Part shown: piece by piece, positions 24,201 through 37,600 of the stretch | How positions within the stretch are numbered: position 1 is the first letter of the stretch | Layout: the number at the start of each line of letters is the position of its first letter | Assembly: GCA_013397455.1 (NCBI GenBank) | Contig: VYZB01000024.1 | Location: 645,155 to 709,154, forward strand | Direction: 5' to 3' | Length of the DNA: 64,000 nucleotides | Source: Crotophaga sulcirostris | Taxonomy: Eukaryota; Chordata; Aves; Cuculiformes; Crotophagidae | The notes under the pieces: generated by a model | The model's database searches: none | What the model was told of the DNA's origin: nothing | The model's input: the letters and a program-made list of their open reading frames with translations, nothing else | Program-made: the position numbers and the translations under genes

Positions 24201-27200
24201 GCAATCTGATGCTGCTGTATGTGTTCTGCTATTCTTGCATTTATAGCTAAAACCAATAATGTGAGTTTTTTTTGTCAAATACATTGCTGCTGCACAATTC
24301 CACCCAGTAACCTGAAACTTAGACATAATGGGATTTGAGCACTTGAATGATAACTTGATTGCTGTGGATATTCATGTCGTTGAACTGCCAAAGTTGTATT
24401 TTTCTTTATGACTATGACCTTGAGGCTCAAAAGGATTATGAACATATTTTTCTTGCTGTTAGGAGAAGGTTTTCTAGAGAGGGTTAATTTTCAAGTTTTT
24501 CATGCCATGTGACTGTTTTGAAGTGTGACTGTTTATTTCCAGTGTTGCTCTATTACAGTAGGAGACACAGCCTAGTTTGATAAGTTTTTCCAACTTGGTA
24601 TGCTAATTGGCATAGTATCTTATGTGGCTTTAAAGCCTTCTTTTCCAATTTGTGTCATAGTCTGCTGTATTCAATTGGTTGGTTTTACATATCTTGACCA
24701 GTATTAAGCTTTTCCAGCCACTTCAGAAACAGAACAATTGAAACTGGACTCAATAATTCTGATCCATGCATACCCGCTAAAAAGACTTTTGTTCTGTACT
24801 CTGTGGATAGTGTTTACTAATTTGTATGTAGCTTAGCTATGTCAAGTAAATTATGATTTGATAAGATGTACGTGAAGATATCAAAGCCTTCTAAATTCTT
24901 AGGGTAAAGCCTTTTGCCTGTAAGACAGAGTAACCCACTTTGGTTATAAAAGTGACTGCTGAGATAGCACCAGGTTCTTTTTCAGTGTGTTATTGCCAAA
25001 TGTGATTTTCATCTTCTAAGGAAATAAAAAAAAATATTGAATAGCTCTTAAGAAAATTATCTCAGAGTTTGCTCTTTTATGGCTATATTATCCAATGAAA
25101 AGGCAAGGCTCTTTGCAATCTATTATTGAGAAATACTAATGATAATTGATGATCTCTAATTGTGGTCCCTTCATTCTGCAATGGAGCTTGCAAAAAGAGA
25201 AAAAAAATTCTATTCTGGTTCATTTGATTTGCAGTCCTTTAAGATTAGTTCTGAAGATAATAAAAAGGACGGTGTAGTGAACAGGACTGGGTAGAGGGAA
25301 CACAGACTTTTTTTCAGATTTAGGTCAGGTGAAATGTTTTGGAAATGCATGCTTTGGCAAATTGTTTTGATTTAAAGTGTTTTGATTGTTAAAGTATTTC
25401 ATAAATGAAATGCTTGAATTTTACTGTTAAGAAATAGTTTATACTTTACAAGTAACTGCTGAATAATGTTGGCATACACTAAAAAACGTAAACATTGAAA
25501 ATATAGTGTTTTGGGTAAGCAAAATATTTCCTTTGACTTGATTGTGTTTTAAAATTGTCAGCTAATCAAAGTAATATTCATTGGTCAACTAGAAATTACT
25601 TGTTTTTGTTGTTTCCCCTTCTTGTCCAAAATGATGTTGTTGAGTTCCTGGTTAAAGAAAAGACCTGAGTGCTGTTGAACAAGACATATAATTTCTTTTC
25701 ATCACTTCTTGCTTCTATTTTTAAGAGGGAAAATGCCAAGAATCCCTAACATTGAATATTGAATATTGAACACAGTAAACTGTTAATTCTGTTAATATTT
25801 TGAAATTCTTAGCTGTTAAATCAAGTGGTAATATATAGTACCTCAAAAAATGCCTTAGATGGCTAACTACAGTCTATGCTGTTTGAATGGGGTAAAGAAA
25901 ACAATTAAAACATAATTGCTTAGTTGGTTTTCCGTAGGACTACATTACCTCTAGGAGAAAAGGAGTTCACAAACTGACATGTAGAGGGGAGAAAGATGAT
26001 AGTAATACACTAGGACATTTTTTTAATGTTAGTGGAAAAGCTTCTACGTCCCGTCTGTCCGTTATTTTGAGATTTACGTCCTGAGTAATTTTACAAGCAT
26101 TGGAATATTTTCCTTGTTTTCGGGCTTTTGTTGAGTTTGCTTTTCATTTTTCTTCAAATTTACCATGATATGACTTGAGCTACAGCAGCACTATGCAAAC
26201 TGAGCAGGGTTTAAAGCACTTTGAGTCTCATGTAAGGGGCTTTTTCCCGTGTGTACTCTAAGGACATGAGGTCTGGGGTAACAGCTGGATTAATTGGGCA
26301 GCGAGGATTGCAGAGCACTTCCAATCCTTCCAAGGCTGAGTGGTGACAGCAGGAAAGGGAATAAGGATAAGTCAGAAGGCAGAAGTCTTGAGATGAATTA
26401 TGACTGCAAGGGAAAAATGTGTACTTGCAATGTAAACTGTGAAACTGATGTCCCGCTGGGAAATGTGAATGCCATTATAATGCTACCTTCTGTACATAAT
26501 ACATAAATTAATGGATTAATTTAATTATTTATCCTTCAACAGTTTCTCACTTGGCAGAATGGTAATGCTGGTAAAAGCTTTGATAAGCTCAAAAAATCTA
26601 TGCTGCTATTTCTTTATTAATGACTTTTAGTTACTGGAAAGTCTCAGACTATTAGGATATATGGAGTTCTCTTAATAAGAGACAAGAAAAAAACTCATGG
26701 GATTGTTATCTATTCATTGGTTCAGTCTGAGGCTGAACAGGGTCTCACATGAAATTACTGCTCACACTTACTTCTCTTTGGGCTTTTTGGGAATGCTACT
26801 ACATTCCAGTGTTTTGAGAAAATTGCAAGGTTCAAGAAATAACCAATAACAGAAGAAAAAAACCCCCAGCCAACCCCCTTATGGTTCTGTTCATTTGTAA
26901 GAGATTTTGATTGCTGTTTTTCTTTTACCCATTTTCACTCTGCAAGGCCCAAATCTTGGAGTCATTACTCAGTCATTCACTCATCCATTGACTCCTGATG
27001 GGATAATTAGCCAGTTTAAAGACTTTGGACACAAACTAACTTGGGTGGTGATCTGGAACAAGTGTGGTCTCCTTGTGTCAAATTAATAGTGTTCTATTGT
27101 CATTTCTCAGGCATACTCTGAAGGTTTCAACCAGAGTTAAAACCTACAGGGTATTTTTTATGCTTTTCTTTTACATGACCATCACTTAGCTAATATTCTA

Positions 27201-28137
27201 TGCAGTATCCAATATCCTAAACTGTCTTGGATTGTATAAATAATAGAAGGCATTTGCATGCTGACCAACAGTTATATCTGTTTAGAGCAGACAGTGAAGT
27301 TACTTGCTTGGCTTGTTAATATTCTAGTTCCCCAGCAATCAATCTGCTTTGATATTTATGTGACCCAGTAAAGTATATTTTTCTTGGGGTTTAAATTATA
27401 TGTTGTTTCATCTCCCTTTATATCTCTAAAATTCGGTCTTGTTTGATTGGCATTTGGATCATAATATGTGGACAGCACACTTTCACCTCGCCCCTGTAGT
27501 CACTTGGCTGTGCAGGCATGAAGGTCTTGCTTTCCTTTCCCGAGCACCACGGAGGTGGTTAATCGTTATACAAATGTCATCTGCTGTCCTCCATGTATCC
27601 CTTGGGTTTGTCTTTCTCAGGATACTTTTCCATTCTTTGTATTTAAATAATTTAAAGCTCAGTTCCTATGTACAGAAATTAACATTTTGATAAAAAAAAT
27701 GCTGCTGTTATAAACAAATACCTCAGCTACTATAAAACAAATAGATAAAAAAAATAAACATACTGAGTCAGTGGAAGCTGATAAAGTGCAGACATTGCCC
27801 TGGGCTATCTGCACAGTGCAGACTTAACCTACACATCAGCTTTATCTCCCTTTTTCTTTTTGGTGAGGTCACTAAAGACATTCTCTATTTCTAAAAGTAA
27901 TTTTTGGTCACCAGTGATAAGAGGAGTAATCTTTCCCAATAATTCTGGTAGTTAGGACTTTAACTGGCGGTGGTGGGATGAAGAGAGCAGATCAGACCTG
28001 CTCCTGCTCACTGAGCGGAGAACTGCTGCCTCTCTACTGCCTGCGAGCTTCTGAGCAGGGGAGGAGGATTCCTTTCCAGACCTTGTACTTTTGATGGTTC
28101 TGGGAGGCGCTTGAGTAACTGTCTTCCTGTTTGTTAG
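21246..28137. other. Single-copy AT-rich DNA with one strong splice-acceptor-like site
   Basis: No known repeat. The only exon-like feature is a 15-T polypyrimidine tract ending in ccacag at about 21764-21779, followed by a 29-codon open frame that closes at about 21870. A 14-15 bp tandem duplication of 'aagaattttcacct' lies at 23667-23695, and a short ttgaata repeat near 25753-25767. Homopolymer A and T runs are common. No gene is called. Confidence 0.6.
23667..23695. repeat. Two-copy 14-15 bp tandem repeat
   Basis: Unit 'aagaattttcacct' at 23667-23680 is repeated with one extra T at 23681-23695. Confidence 0.9.
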
Positions 28138-28164
28138 ATGAGATAAACTCTGTGTTTATCTCAT
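28138..28164. repeat. Perfect 11-bp inverted repeat with GATA-type cores
   Basis: The arms 'atgagataaac' (28138-28148) and 'gtttatctcat' (28154-28164) are perfect complements around a 5-base spacer. Each arm holds an AGATAA/TTATCT core, the known GATA-factor site. It may be a paired binding site or a chance palindrome. No gene is next to it in the window. Confidence 0.9.
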
Positions 28165-31100
28165 TGAAATGTTATATTAATTTAAAATAAATATTTAAAC
28201 ATGACAGCAGTTCCAAAGAATAGGTTGGAGAGGTGGACTACTGTGATGCAAAAAACATTTGTATCATACACTAAGGCATCCTTATTAAGCATTTTAGAAT
28301 AGGACAATGGGTTGCAAATTGACCCCTCTGCCTACCTGAGGCCTGTGCAGTACTCCTCCTGCACCTCCTCCACAATTATGGACTCAGCCTTTCCAGGAAT
28401 GCTTGCTTCTGTCACCATGGGGCTTTGAAAGGGAAAGTCCTGGTTTTGATCCAGCCTCAGACTTTTCACCTTTCTTCTCTTCATCCTTTCTCTGCACAAC
28501 TGTGTGCAGTGGATTAAGTGACAGCAGAGACGCCTCTGCAGATGGGCTGTGGTGGGAGCTGTAGTGGGAACACGTCGGGACTGGGCACTCACTGGTGCGA
28601 CTGCTTCAGTGCAGCAAGCAGCTTCTGCCCTGCATGTCTGATAGAGCCAGTCACAGGCCTGCTGCATCTAAAGTCTCACACTAAGGGGTAGCTGCCCTCC
28701 AAACATATGAGATACAGGAGCTTATGATCCTGGGGTGGGAGGAAGATGGACACCATGTCAACAGGAGGAAAATGCAAATGTGTAAGAGACATGGGAGGTC
28801 TGCAGTTCATCACAGTGCTCATGATATCGTCCAGGGACCTCCCGGCCTCTTCTGTACATCTATCAGTCCACCTGTGAATCTTCAGCAGGAAAACAATTCA
28901 TTTCAGCCTTTTTGGGTCTTGCTTCCCCCTTTTCCAGGCACGTGTTGCAAATATAAGCAACACTGGTGAACTCTTTCTGCTTTAACTTAAAAAGAAACTG
29001 AATTTTCTAAAAGTTGTTTTGATGCCCTTGGGACAGCTTCAGGACAATTTATTCATCCAGAGTTATGTATCACAGAGAATTTCTGCTTTCCGTATATTTT
29101 TTAACTTTCTTTTTTAGCTGTGGACTGACTGAAATGTCATTAAAATCAATGGAAAATTCCCCCAGCAGTTTACAAGAGCAGAGCACAGGCTTTAGCATCT
29201 ATTCAAAGACTACAGAAATCACTGATGTAAGAAGAAAGCCTCCTACTGGTATTGCTTAGCGCCTAAATGCCTACTGGAGAGGAGAGACAGGACACTCAGC
29301 TATTGTGTATGTAACCTGTCAGGGAAGAAAAGCTTCTCATGGCATCGCAGTTTTTCTTCTTTTCGTACAGACTCATTAAATTGCTAAACCAGATGTTTCT
29401 GAGCCTGGCAGATCTATTAATCTGTATATTTTCCAGTTTGCCAAACATTAAATTACCAGAAAAGTAAATGGAAATTCTCATTTACTTCTAGTGTTTAAGA
29501 TCTCTTAACATAATCTAAAAGTGCTTCAAGCAGGGAATAAAAGGGAATAACCAAAGCCTGCATTATCCTTGAGCTTCCATTCATCTCCCCACAGTGGAGC
29601 AGCCTTCCTCTTCTGGAAGAGCTCTGTACACATGTTTTTGAGTAATTTTCTCCGACAGTTCTGATAGAGAGGAATATTCCTCCAGTTATTGTATCTCCAG
29701 AGGCATCCCTGCATAAAAAGCATGTCTGTGCTATTAGAGGAATCATGTTAATGGGCCTAAAATGTTTCAGTCAGGGAACTGAAAAATTTAGTGAGAATAT
29801 TACAGTGCAGAAGCATTTTGTTGTTGGGATGTGTCTACATGTGGCCCGTTGACTCATCTGTATTTAACTTCTCACAGCCTTTGACTTGACCTTTCACTTA
29901 ACTCCCTCCTGTCATTTCCTTGGTATGAGAAATTTTAGCCTTTCATTTGACCTGTGTGACCTCATAAATTCTGGTTGCTCACACATGTAATCACAGAGCA
30001 AACAAGGCACCTGGAAAAAAAGCTCCTGCTAAAAGAAGCAAGGTTGTTACAGTGCAGCCAGAGGAGACCGTGGAGCATCCTGCACCACTCCAGCCAGCTC
30101 TTGTTTCTCTCCCAGATCCCCTTCCACACCTTTACCCTGTGTTATATTCCAGGTGTAGCTTGAAACAGGCTATGATCTATCAGTAACCTGATCAATATGT
30201 TTAGTCATTACAGGTCAACACAGTTTAGCCATTTTAGACTGAAGTATCTCTGGGACAGCTGCTGGGAGTTCATTCATCTTTGTGGGTTCTGTTCTACATC
30301 TGTACCCTCGGTGAAAAAACAGGAATACGACTATTTAAGAAGATATTAGCTGGTCTGGTGCTTTTTTAACGCTGAAAATAGAAAGCCATTCTCTTATTTT
30401 GAGTTCATTTTTCCTACCTAGTGAATTGTGAAATTTTATACAATCAGGAGTTAAAAAATGCATAAAGGATGCACAAAGGTTCAGAAACAGCTGTTAGAAA
30501 AGCTGGTTGGGTTTTCTTCTGGCCAGAAAATTCAGCGTGGCTGTACTGGATAAGACTATTTAAGTCATGCTGGCAGGAAAGAATTGCTAGGTTCCAAAAA
30601 GGGATTTCTGGAGAAATGTAGTGTGGTCCCAACCTGTCACTCGCATAATATCTTACATTTCTAAGTACCATCTTATCTTATGAGTAGCCTTATTGCAGCT
30701 CATTCCTTTTAAAGAAATTGGTAGCTTCTCACTCTTCTGAATACTTCACCTGTCTGCGTCCCAGAAACTGTCCTTGGAATTGGCATTTTTGAACTCTCAG
30801 CAGATGATTGGTCTCACATCCTAAAAGAGGCATATTCTCTTCATGATGATAATTTCCCCTATTTCTGTATTACATTTATGCATTGCATGTCATGTATACA
30901 TTTCATGTCTTCAGACACAGAAGGGTCTAAAAGTCAAGACTGTCATTTTGATACGTCTATGACCACTGAACTTACTGGAGATACAGGTGAAAAGAAGTTC
31001 CAATAAGTATTTGTAGTGATCTGCTTAACTTCCAGATTTTTTTAGGACTTTTTTAATTAGCAGTTCGAAACTTTTTTTTATTTCTACACCTACCGAAGTG

Positions 31101-34100
31101 ATTTTCCTTTGAAAGTAACACTTCAGACAGGTGTAAATGAAAGGGTTGGTACATTCAGACCATAAAAATGTTCTTATCATAAATTAAAAATCAAAAGCCC
31201 TTTCCTTTCTGTAAAAAAAAAAAAGGTGGAAAAATATGCTGATTAATGAACCCTTCTTTCTTACATCTCTCCTGCCCAAAGTAATAACTAAAATTAGACT
31301 AAGCTTTGTGTACTGATTGTCCTGAACTTGCTTGTCAAGGATGGAAACTTGCGATTCATATAACAAGAAAACTGATTCTAGGTCTATAATTCGTATTATG
31401 GTGGTTGATGTTAATTTTATAAAAGCAGAAGGTTCATGAACCATGCAAGACTGATCTGAAAAATTTTGTCGGGACTGCCTTGACCATCCAGTGGTAGTGG
31501 AGTGAATGAAAATAAGGAGAAATTCAGCTCGGCATGCACCTTGCTCTTTTTCTGAATGAGTCTGCTGGTGGGGACAAGAATATTAGTTTTTTGATTGTGG
31601 TTCAGTAAAATATGTAGATGCAGAAGCCTTAACTTACAATGGGCATTACTGGCTAATTAAGGAGATTCACTGATTTATTCTTAGCAAAGGACTGTTAGCC
31701 AATGTTCATTGTTAGGCAGTTACTGCATTCAGATAGAGCATAAGATAGATGAGAAGAAATACTTTTCCTCCCTGGAATAATGTTTCTGTCTGATTCTCAA
31801 AATAGGAATTATATATATCTTATATTGTTAAGGTATTATAACTACTATAGTATTGGAATCTTTAAATAACTGGCTTTAATTTTATAGCAAAATATTAGCT
31901 ACTATATTTAAAAATTATTTATTTTTGCTTAACAAAATATTACTGAAATTGTGGGTTGGAAATAAGAAATTCAAAGATGAGAGTTCGATAGATTTGGATC
32001 TTGCCTGAGGAACTATTTTTAAAGCAACACTTGGCACATATTTGACAGCTTACCATTAAGTGTATGCTTTTGAATGATCTGCTGGTGGCATAGATTTTCA
32101 GATCACATTGTAACAACGCAAATGCCTGGAACCCTAACTCTTGTGATGTCAAGATTCAAAAATAGAACCGGTACTATTTAAACTACGTATTTGCCTATGC
32201 TCAAAATGATGTTGAATAAAAGGCTTGTGTAGAAATCTCTTTCACATTTCCATATTCATAGCAAATAATGAGCATATATTAAGAAAAAATTACATGTATC
32301 TGAACTTAATGGGTGAGGTGTCCCAGACTTCTGGAAATGAATACTAATGGAAGGAAGCTGTAATATATATTGAACATTTAATTAACTTTTGGGGCAAGAC
32401 TGTCAGTGCATGAAACAGTGGCAACATGTGTAAGAAAAGCCAACAAACAAATAACCCCCCAACTTGTATTTACAAGTAAATTTCCAGAATGAGAAGCAAG
32501 AGACATTTTAGCAGCAGTTTTTCTGTGGAAGAACCCTAGTACCTCTGTGCTGCAACAGCTGGTACATACACATGGAGGAAATCCAAATGGGAGAGATCAT
32601 GTTCAGCTGTCTAATTAAGGAGTCCTCCTTTGGCCCCTGCTTGTGTGGTTTTCTATTTTCTGTTTGCTTTTTCACTGGCATTCGAGTGGATTATGATTGA
32701 GATGACCGTGGGTTTATTGTGCTGTGTCAGGAACAAGACTGCAGTGCCTGTGATGTGTCAAAGAGAGGAACTTTATAGTGCCTGATTTGGGTCTCCGTGT
32801 ATGTACGTGTATGTGTGTTCAGTCAGAGTGAGCCTACATGCAGTGGCTCGAAGTTTTGTAAACCTGCACTGACTGCTGATGTGTGGCTGGTATTTTCATC
32901 CTGTAGAAGTTGGTATCCCCTGTAAATGGAGGAGAACTGGAGTTCTGTGTTTGCAGTTCCTCTAAATCAATGTGAATACATTACACTATCACACTAGGAA
33001 ATGTATATAAAATGCAAGTCTGGTTGACGTATTTGACCAGCCAAAATGTTTGTATCTCAGTGAAAGTAGAGTAACAGCAGGAAATAAAGATATTCTCATC
33101 AGCTAGGCTATTTCCTCATCATACATACAAGCAGTTCCTGGCAATGTCAACTAATGCAGCGTATGACAATTCAGCCTAAGAAATGTCTTTGTGTTGTGAG
33201 CAGCACATTAAGATTAGTATATATGTAGTGATGCTATTGATCCTTGTAGTCTCTACTAGGATGCTATTAAACAGCTTTTAGTCAGTTAATTACAAAGTGG
33301 GGAATATGCTGCTTATGTGTTTGTTGTTCAGGACATTTCTTTCACAGTCCATACAATATTTGGCTTAACTACCATTTTTAGAGTTCATTGATGCAGTAGT
33401 GAAATAATATCATGTGTTTCTAAGGAAATGAGAAGATGTGAGAGACAGCTCAAAGGCGAAATAGACTGATTACTCCATATCGAAGCTGAGTTCATCCCCT
33501 GATATTTGGTTGGTGTACAGCTGGGAGATGATCAGCTGGGGAACTGCAAACAAATGATAAATAGCATCTATTCGTAGGAGCTAAATTTCCTCCCCGAGTT
33601 GAATCTGATGAACAGGATTGTGCTCACCATGAGTAGCTGTCAATTCCATCCTGGCTCATTTTGTTACATTTGGGAGCTCTGATTCATGGTTTGGGAGAAC
33701 AGCCATGTTTGGTCAGGCATTTCTGAGGGTATGGATTTCTGGTATACAGTTTGACCTTTGAATTTAGGGTAAACTTCCCAGTAAAAGTGAAGTGCAATGT
33801 TTATTGGTACTGAGATGCACTTTTTCTCAAAGAGATTTTGGTCTTTTGGGCTCAAAATACCGCATTGATGACCCTGTCATATTGCTGATTCACCAGTAAG
33901 TGCTATGTCTCGCCTGACCACGGTCATCTACCTAGCCTTCTTTCTTGCACAAAGTGCAGTTACTTTGATTCACTTTGTGATGTCTGGAGCTTGAACTAAA
34001 TCTCAGGGCATATTCACATTTACTGTTTACATACTGCAGATGTGGCAGGTGCTGTAGTCACTGTGGGAAACAATCACCTCCCTCAGAGCAGTGTGTTCTG

Positions 34101-34450
34101 CCTAGAAGTGTGTGTTTGGGTTGGAGACAGTTGTAAGCTTGGGCAGTTGCTGATTCTTTCTTCTCCTCATTCAGAGAACAAAAAATGTTTTGCTTTCTGG
34201 TGTTAACTAGAACAAGGTAGAGATGGGATAATACCCTCCAGATTTTGCCTGGGCAGGAGAAAGAGCTAGTAATTTGCTGAAACAGTGTTATTCTCACCAT
34301 CAGAAACAAGCCTCTACATACCAGTACAGGAACTGGCCTTCAACATTTTCCCATTAGCACATGAACATGTGAGTAAAGTGAAGAGGGACAGATTCAGTGA
34401 GAGCAAAGATAATGTTAAGAGTTGAAGGAGAGCACGGCCTTACAACCCAA
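28165..34450. other. Single-copy DNA with a candidate isolated exon
   Basis: No known repeats. Bases 29118-29226 have an acceptor with a good pyrimidine tract and branch-point-like 'tttaac' upstream, 36 open codons and a GTAAGA donor; see findings. The 111-codon minus-strand frame at 28332-28667 has no recognisable motif. A 12-A run lies near 31213-31224. Confidence 0.55.
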
Positions 34451-34645
34451 AATGTTAATTACATCTTATGAAACTGGCAGAAAAGCCAGCAAGTAATAAG
34501 TTGCATCCCATTTTATTTGGCTGTCAGGCAATAAACAGTGGTCAACCTGCTGCCTCATGTCACTCACTTTCTGTGGCTTGACTGCCTTTTATTACCCACT
34601 GGCTTTTCAGCTAGTTTCATAAAACATGATTTTAACAGCTTGCAC
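34451..34645. repeat. Long imperfect palindrome (fold-back element), unidentified family
   Basis: The left arm, about 34451-34510, holds 'ttatgaaactggcagaaaag' followed by 'ccagcaagtaata'. The right arm, about 34576-34640, read in complement, gives 'ttatgaaactagctgaaaag' followed by 'ccagtgggtaata'. Similarity continues outward ('gttaa...catc' against 'gttaaaatcatg') and inward ('ggctgtcaggcaa' against 'ggcagtcaagcca'), with an extra ~18 bases in the left arm. Identity is roughly three quarters by eye. The shape fits an old palindromic transposon-like repeat or a structured RNA; I cannot assign a family. Confidence 0.82.
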
Positions 34646-37600
34646 GACCTCCTTAATTCATCTTGCAGTGCCTGTGTGTTTCAGGGACTTCACCATGTAT
34701 ATGTGATCTAACTTGATCAAATACAATGAACTGTAGATGCTGTGGCACTTGTGTGGTGTGTAGAAAAACAAATATTGATCAGAAAAAAGAAGGTAAATCA
34801 AGAAGTCCCTGCTCAGCTGACAAAGGCATACAGAAAGGACAGAGATGAAAACCAGTAAAAGGTCATTTAAAGTGCAAAACTTACATTTATTATATGCCAC
34901 AGAGGTCAAGGGAGCAATGGTATTTTGATGTGTAAAAAAATACACATTAAATTATAATAGAAAAACTTATGTATTTTACATAACCTCGTACATGTTACAT
35001 TGGCCAGGACACTGGCTGGAAGAAGATTTCTTTGTCAGCAAACCTTACACAATTACTGGCTGCATGCAGAAATCAGTGCTGGTCCCTGGGAGAGGCCAGA
35101 CCTGTCGAGCTATGTGTGCTGGAAATGGTGAGGAGCAGAGCCCAGAGGATCAAAATAAGCCCAGGGTTGTATTGGGGCCACTCCTTTTGTCTTCACTGTG
35201 AATTAAATCCACTTTTGCTGTTAGGTTCAATTGGGTCAAGGCTGTTTTTTTCTTTTTTCAAAATAAATATTTTCCACCTACAGGTATGCCAGGTGCTGGC
35301 TTACAAATGTTTCCAGTCAGAAAAACCACAGGATAGATTAAGAGAGAAAGTGTAACTGCCCAGGGAAAAAAAATGTGAAATAATTGAGTACTCTCTGTGT
35401 TTTGAAAGCTGTTTTTTCTCCCAATTTAACTCAGTTATACTGTGATTAGGTGCTTTTGGTTGTCTCCCTCAGAATTCAGTAATTTTTCTTTTTCATACAC
35501 AAAGCATCCATTAAGATAAATTTCATTGTGGCTCTGTAATGACTTGTGACTGTCATGTGAGATCCCTAATTGCATTCATATCATCAAGGATTTTTTATAA
35601 AGTATTTGCATAAGACAGTTATGTCAGAAACATTAAAAAAGCTTTTTATAATTACAGCTGAAATATAAAACCAAGTCCAGTAATATTAAATCCAGAAAAT
35701 GTTTACCTTTCTGTATTGAGTCATTTGATGTAATGTAATTACACTCTGTGTTGGTTTCCCATAATCATTACATTCTGATAGGAAAACTAAGTATGAAATA
35801 AAAGGAACATACACAGGCTAGTCTATATAATTTCAGTTAGTTTCTTATGGAGATTTTTGGATTGTTGTTATTGAGTCTTATTCTACTGTGTGAAAGTTTG
35901 GCTTCAGATGACTGGAAATGATAAAATTGGTCAGGTTTCACTTTTCATACTTGAAAGCTATTTTCATTTGTGCTGATAAAATGTCATAGACACTAGGAGC
36001 TATGGTGTGGTGTAATGAACAGTCTCAGGAAACAACTGTCTGATTTTGGATGTAGATGGTGGGGGAAATCTGGCTAAATGAAAGCTTTTCCAAGCAGAAC
36101 CATCAGGAGGAAATGATTGCTCTCGTTGATGGGGTCCTGCCCATGGAACAGAGCTTTTCATAGCACACTACTTATGCCACAACAGCCACTTATAAATCAT
36201 GCAAATAGTGATTGATGGGACACCATCAAAGCCGGCTCCACAGACTGTAATTTACAAGCATCACCCCAGACAGGTGGGTGCAGTCCAGCAGTCAGCAGAG
36301 CAGCAGCAGAAGAGGGGTAGCTTCATGCTCTGAGCCAAAGGGGGTCCCATGGTCCCTGAGCCCTTGCTCATTCTAAGGCTTATGACACCCCCAGCTCCCC
36401 AGAACAGTCTTCTGTAATTTGAGGTACTCACCCTGTGCCCATATGCACCACGTGTGCTGCCACATGTGCTGCTCGGTGAGTTTTGGATTCAGATGGTAAT
36501 ATCTGAGTCTTTCCTCAGAATATGCCCCTTCTGTGACACATTTTCAACATATCAAGTTGCTCCTGGACATCTAATGAAATAGCAAAGATCTTGTAAGACA
36601 CTGTATAAGCTAAGTTTTTTCAGTTGTGTAGAAAGTGATTCCTAGATTCAAAATGCTAATCTGTAGCATTTGACATCTGTCATAGGGTGTCAAATTGGGA
36701 ACCTTCTGCATAAAAGGCACTCAAGTCTATAACAAGCTACCCTCATTTTGACAAATGTGTTTCTTCTACCTGCTATTTCTGTGTGAAGAGGAAGGTGACA
36801 AAATGCTTAAGTTAGATGACAAAAATATCTTTCCTGCTGTTTGGTAACCTCCACGCACCTGGTCTCCATGGTGCTGTAGGATGGGGAGGCCAAGGGCAGG
36901 CAGCTTTAGTTATCAGTCTCTTCAGCATGCCTCCTTGTGCAGAGATGGGGCAGGCAGAGGTTAAGCAGCAAGATTCCTGCTGCTAGACCAGCAGCATCTC
37001 CTCTAACGTTACTGTATGCTCAGGCACAACTGAAGAAAAATAAGGCAAAAACCCAGCAGCAAAACTCTAGAGGCCTTGCTGTTCACTTGAAAAGATAGGA
37101 TGAGAGTCCCTGCATTTTCTTTTGCAAAACTTCCATAAGAATCAAATCTTAGAAGAATTGCTTTGTTTTTCATCCCTGTGAAACTAACGAAAGGAGAACA
37201 AAAGGAGTTCCTGTGCTTTTTTGCTCCTTTTGCACATACATGTTGTGTGCACACTCCTGCATCACACAACATAGCCACAGACCTTTTCCTGTCTTTCTTC
37301 TTCCCTGTCTCAGGGTCCAAAGCAGTTTTTTGGGAACAGCTGGAGCACATAGTGAAGTGAGGGGACACCTTGGAGTAACTTACTTCTGTCAGGGTAAGGT
37401 TATCTGACAGCAGTTGCTCGGAGTGGAGCTGTCACCTTGCCATAAGCCACACTCCTCCGCTTTCATGCCAGCTTCTGTGCAGTGCTACAGGATCCCATAT
37501 GAAGGAGAGCCTTGCAGACATTCTTCTCCAACAGGCAGAAACCTCAGTACGGTCTAAGGGCTGGAGCAGGTCCTGGCCCCAGCTCTGCAGACCTCAGTGT

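Noticed and set aside
28332..28667. 111-codon minus-strand frame ending in a donor-like CAG/GTAGGC
   Set aside because: No acceptor or homologous domain found; cysteine/arginine-rich composition looks like chance in a GC-richer patch.
37313..37360. Acceptor-like tract at 37285-37315 as the start of an exon
   Set aside because: The pyrimidine tract is good, but the following sequence closes within about a dozen codons in the frame read and has no donor.
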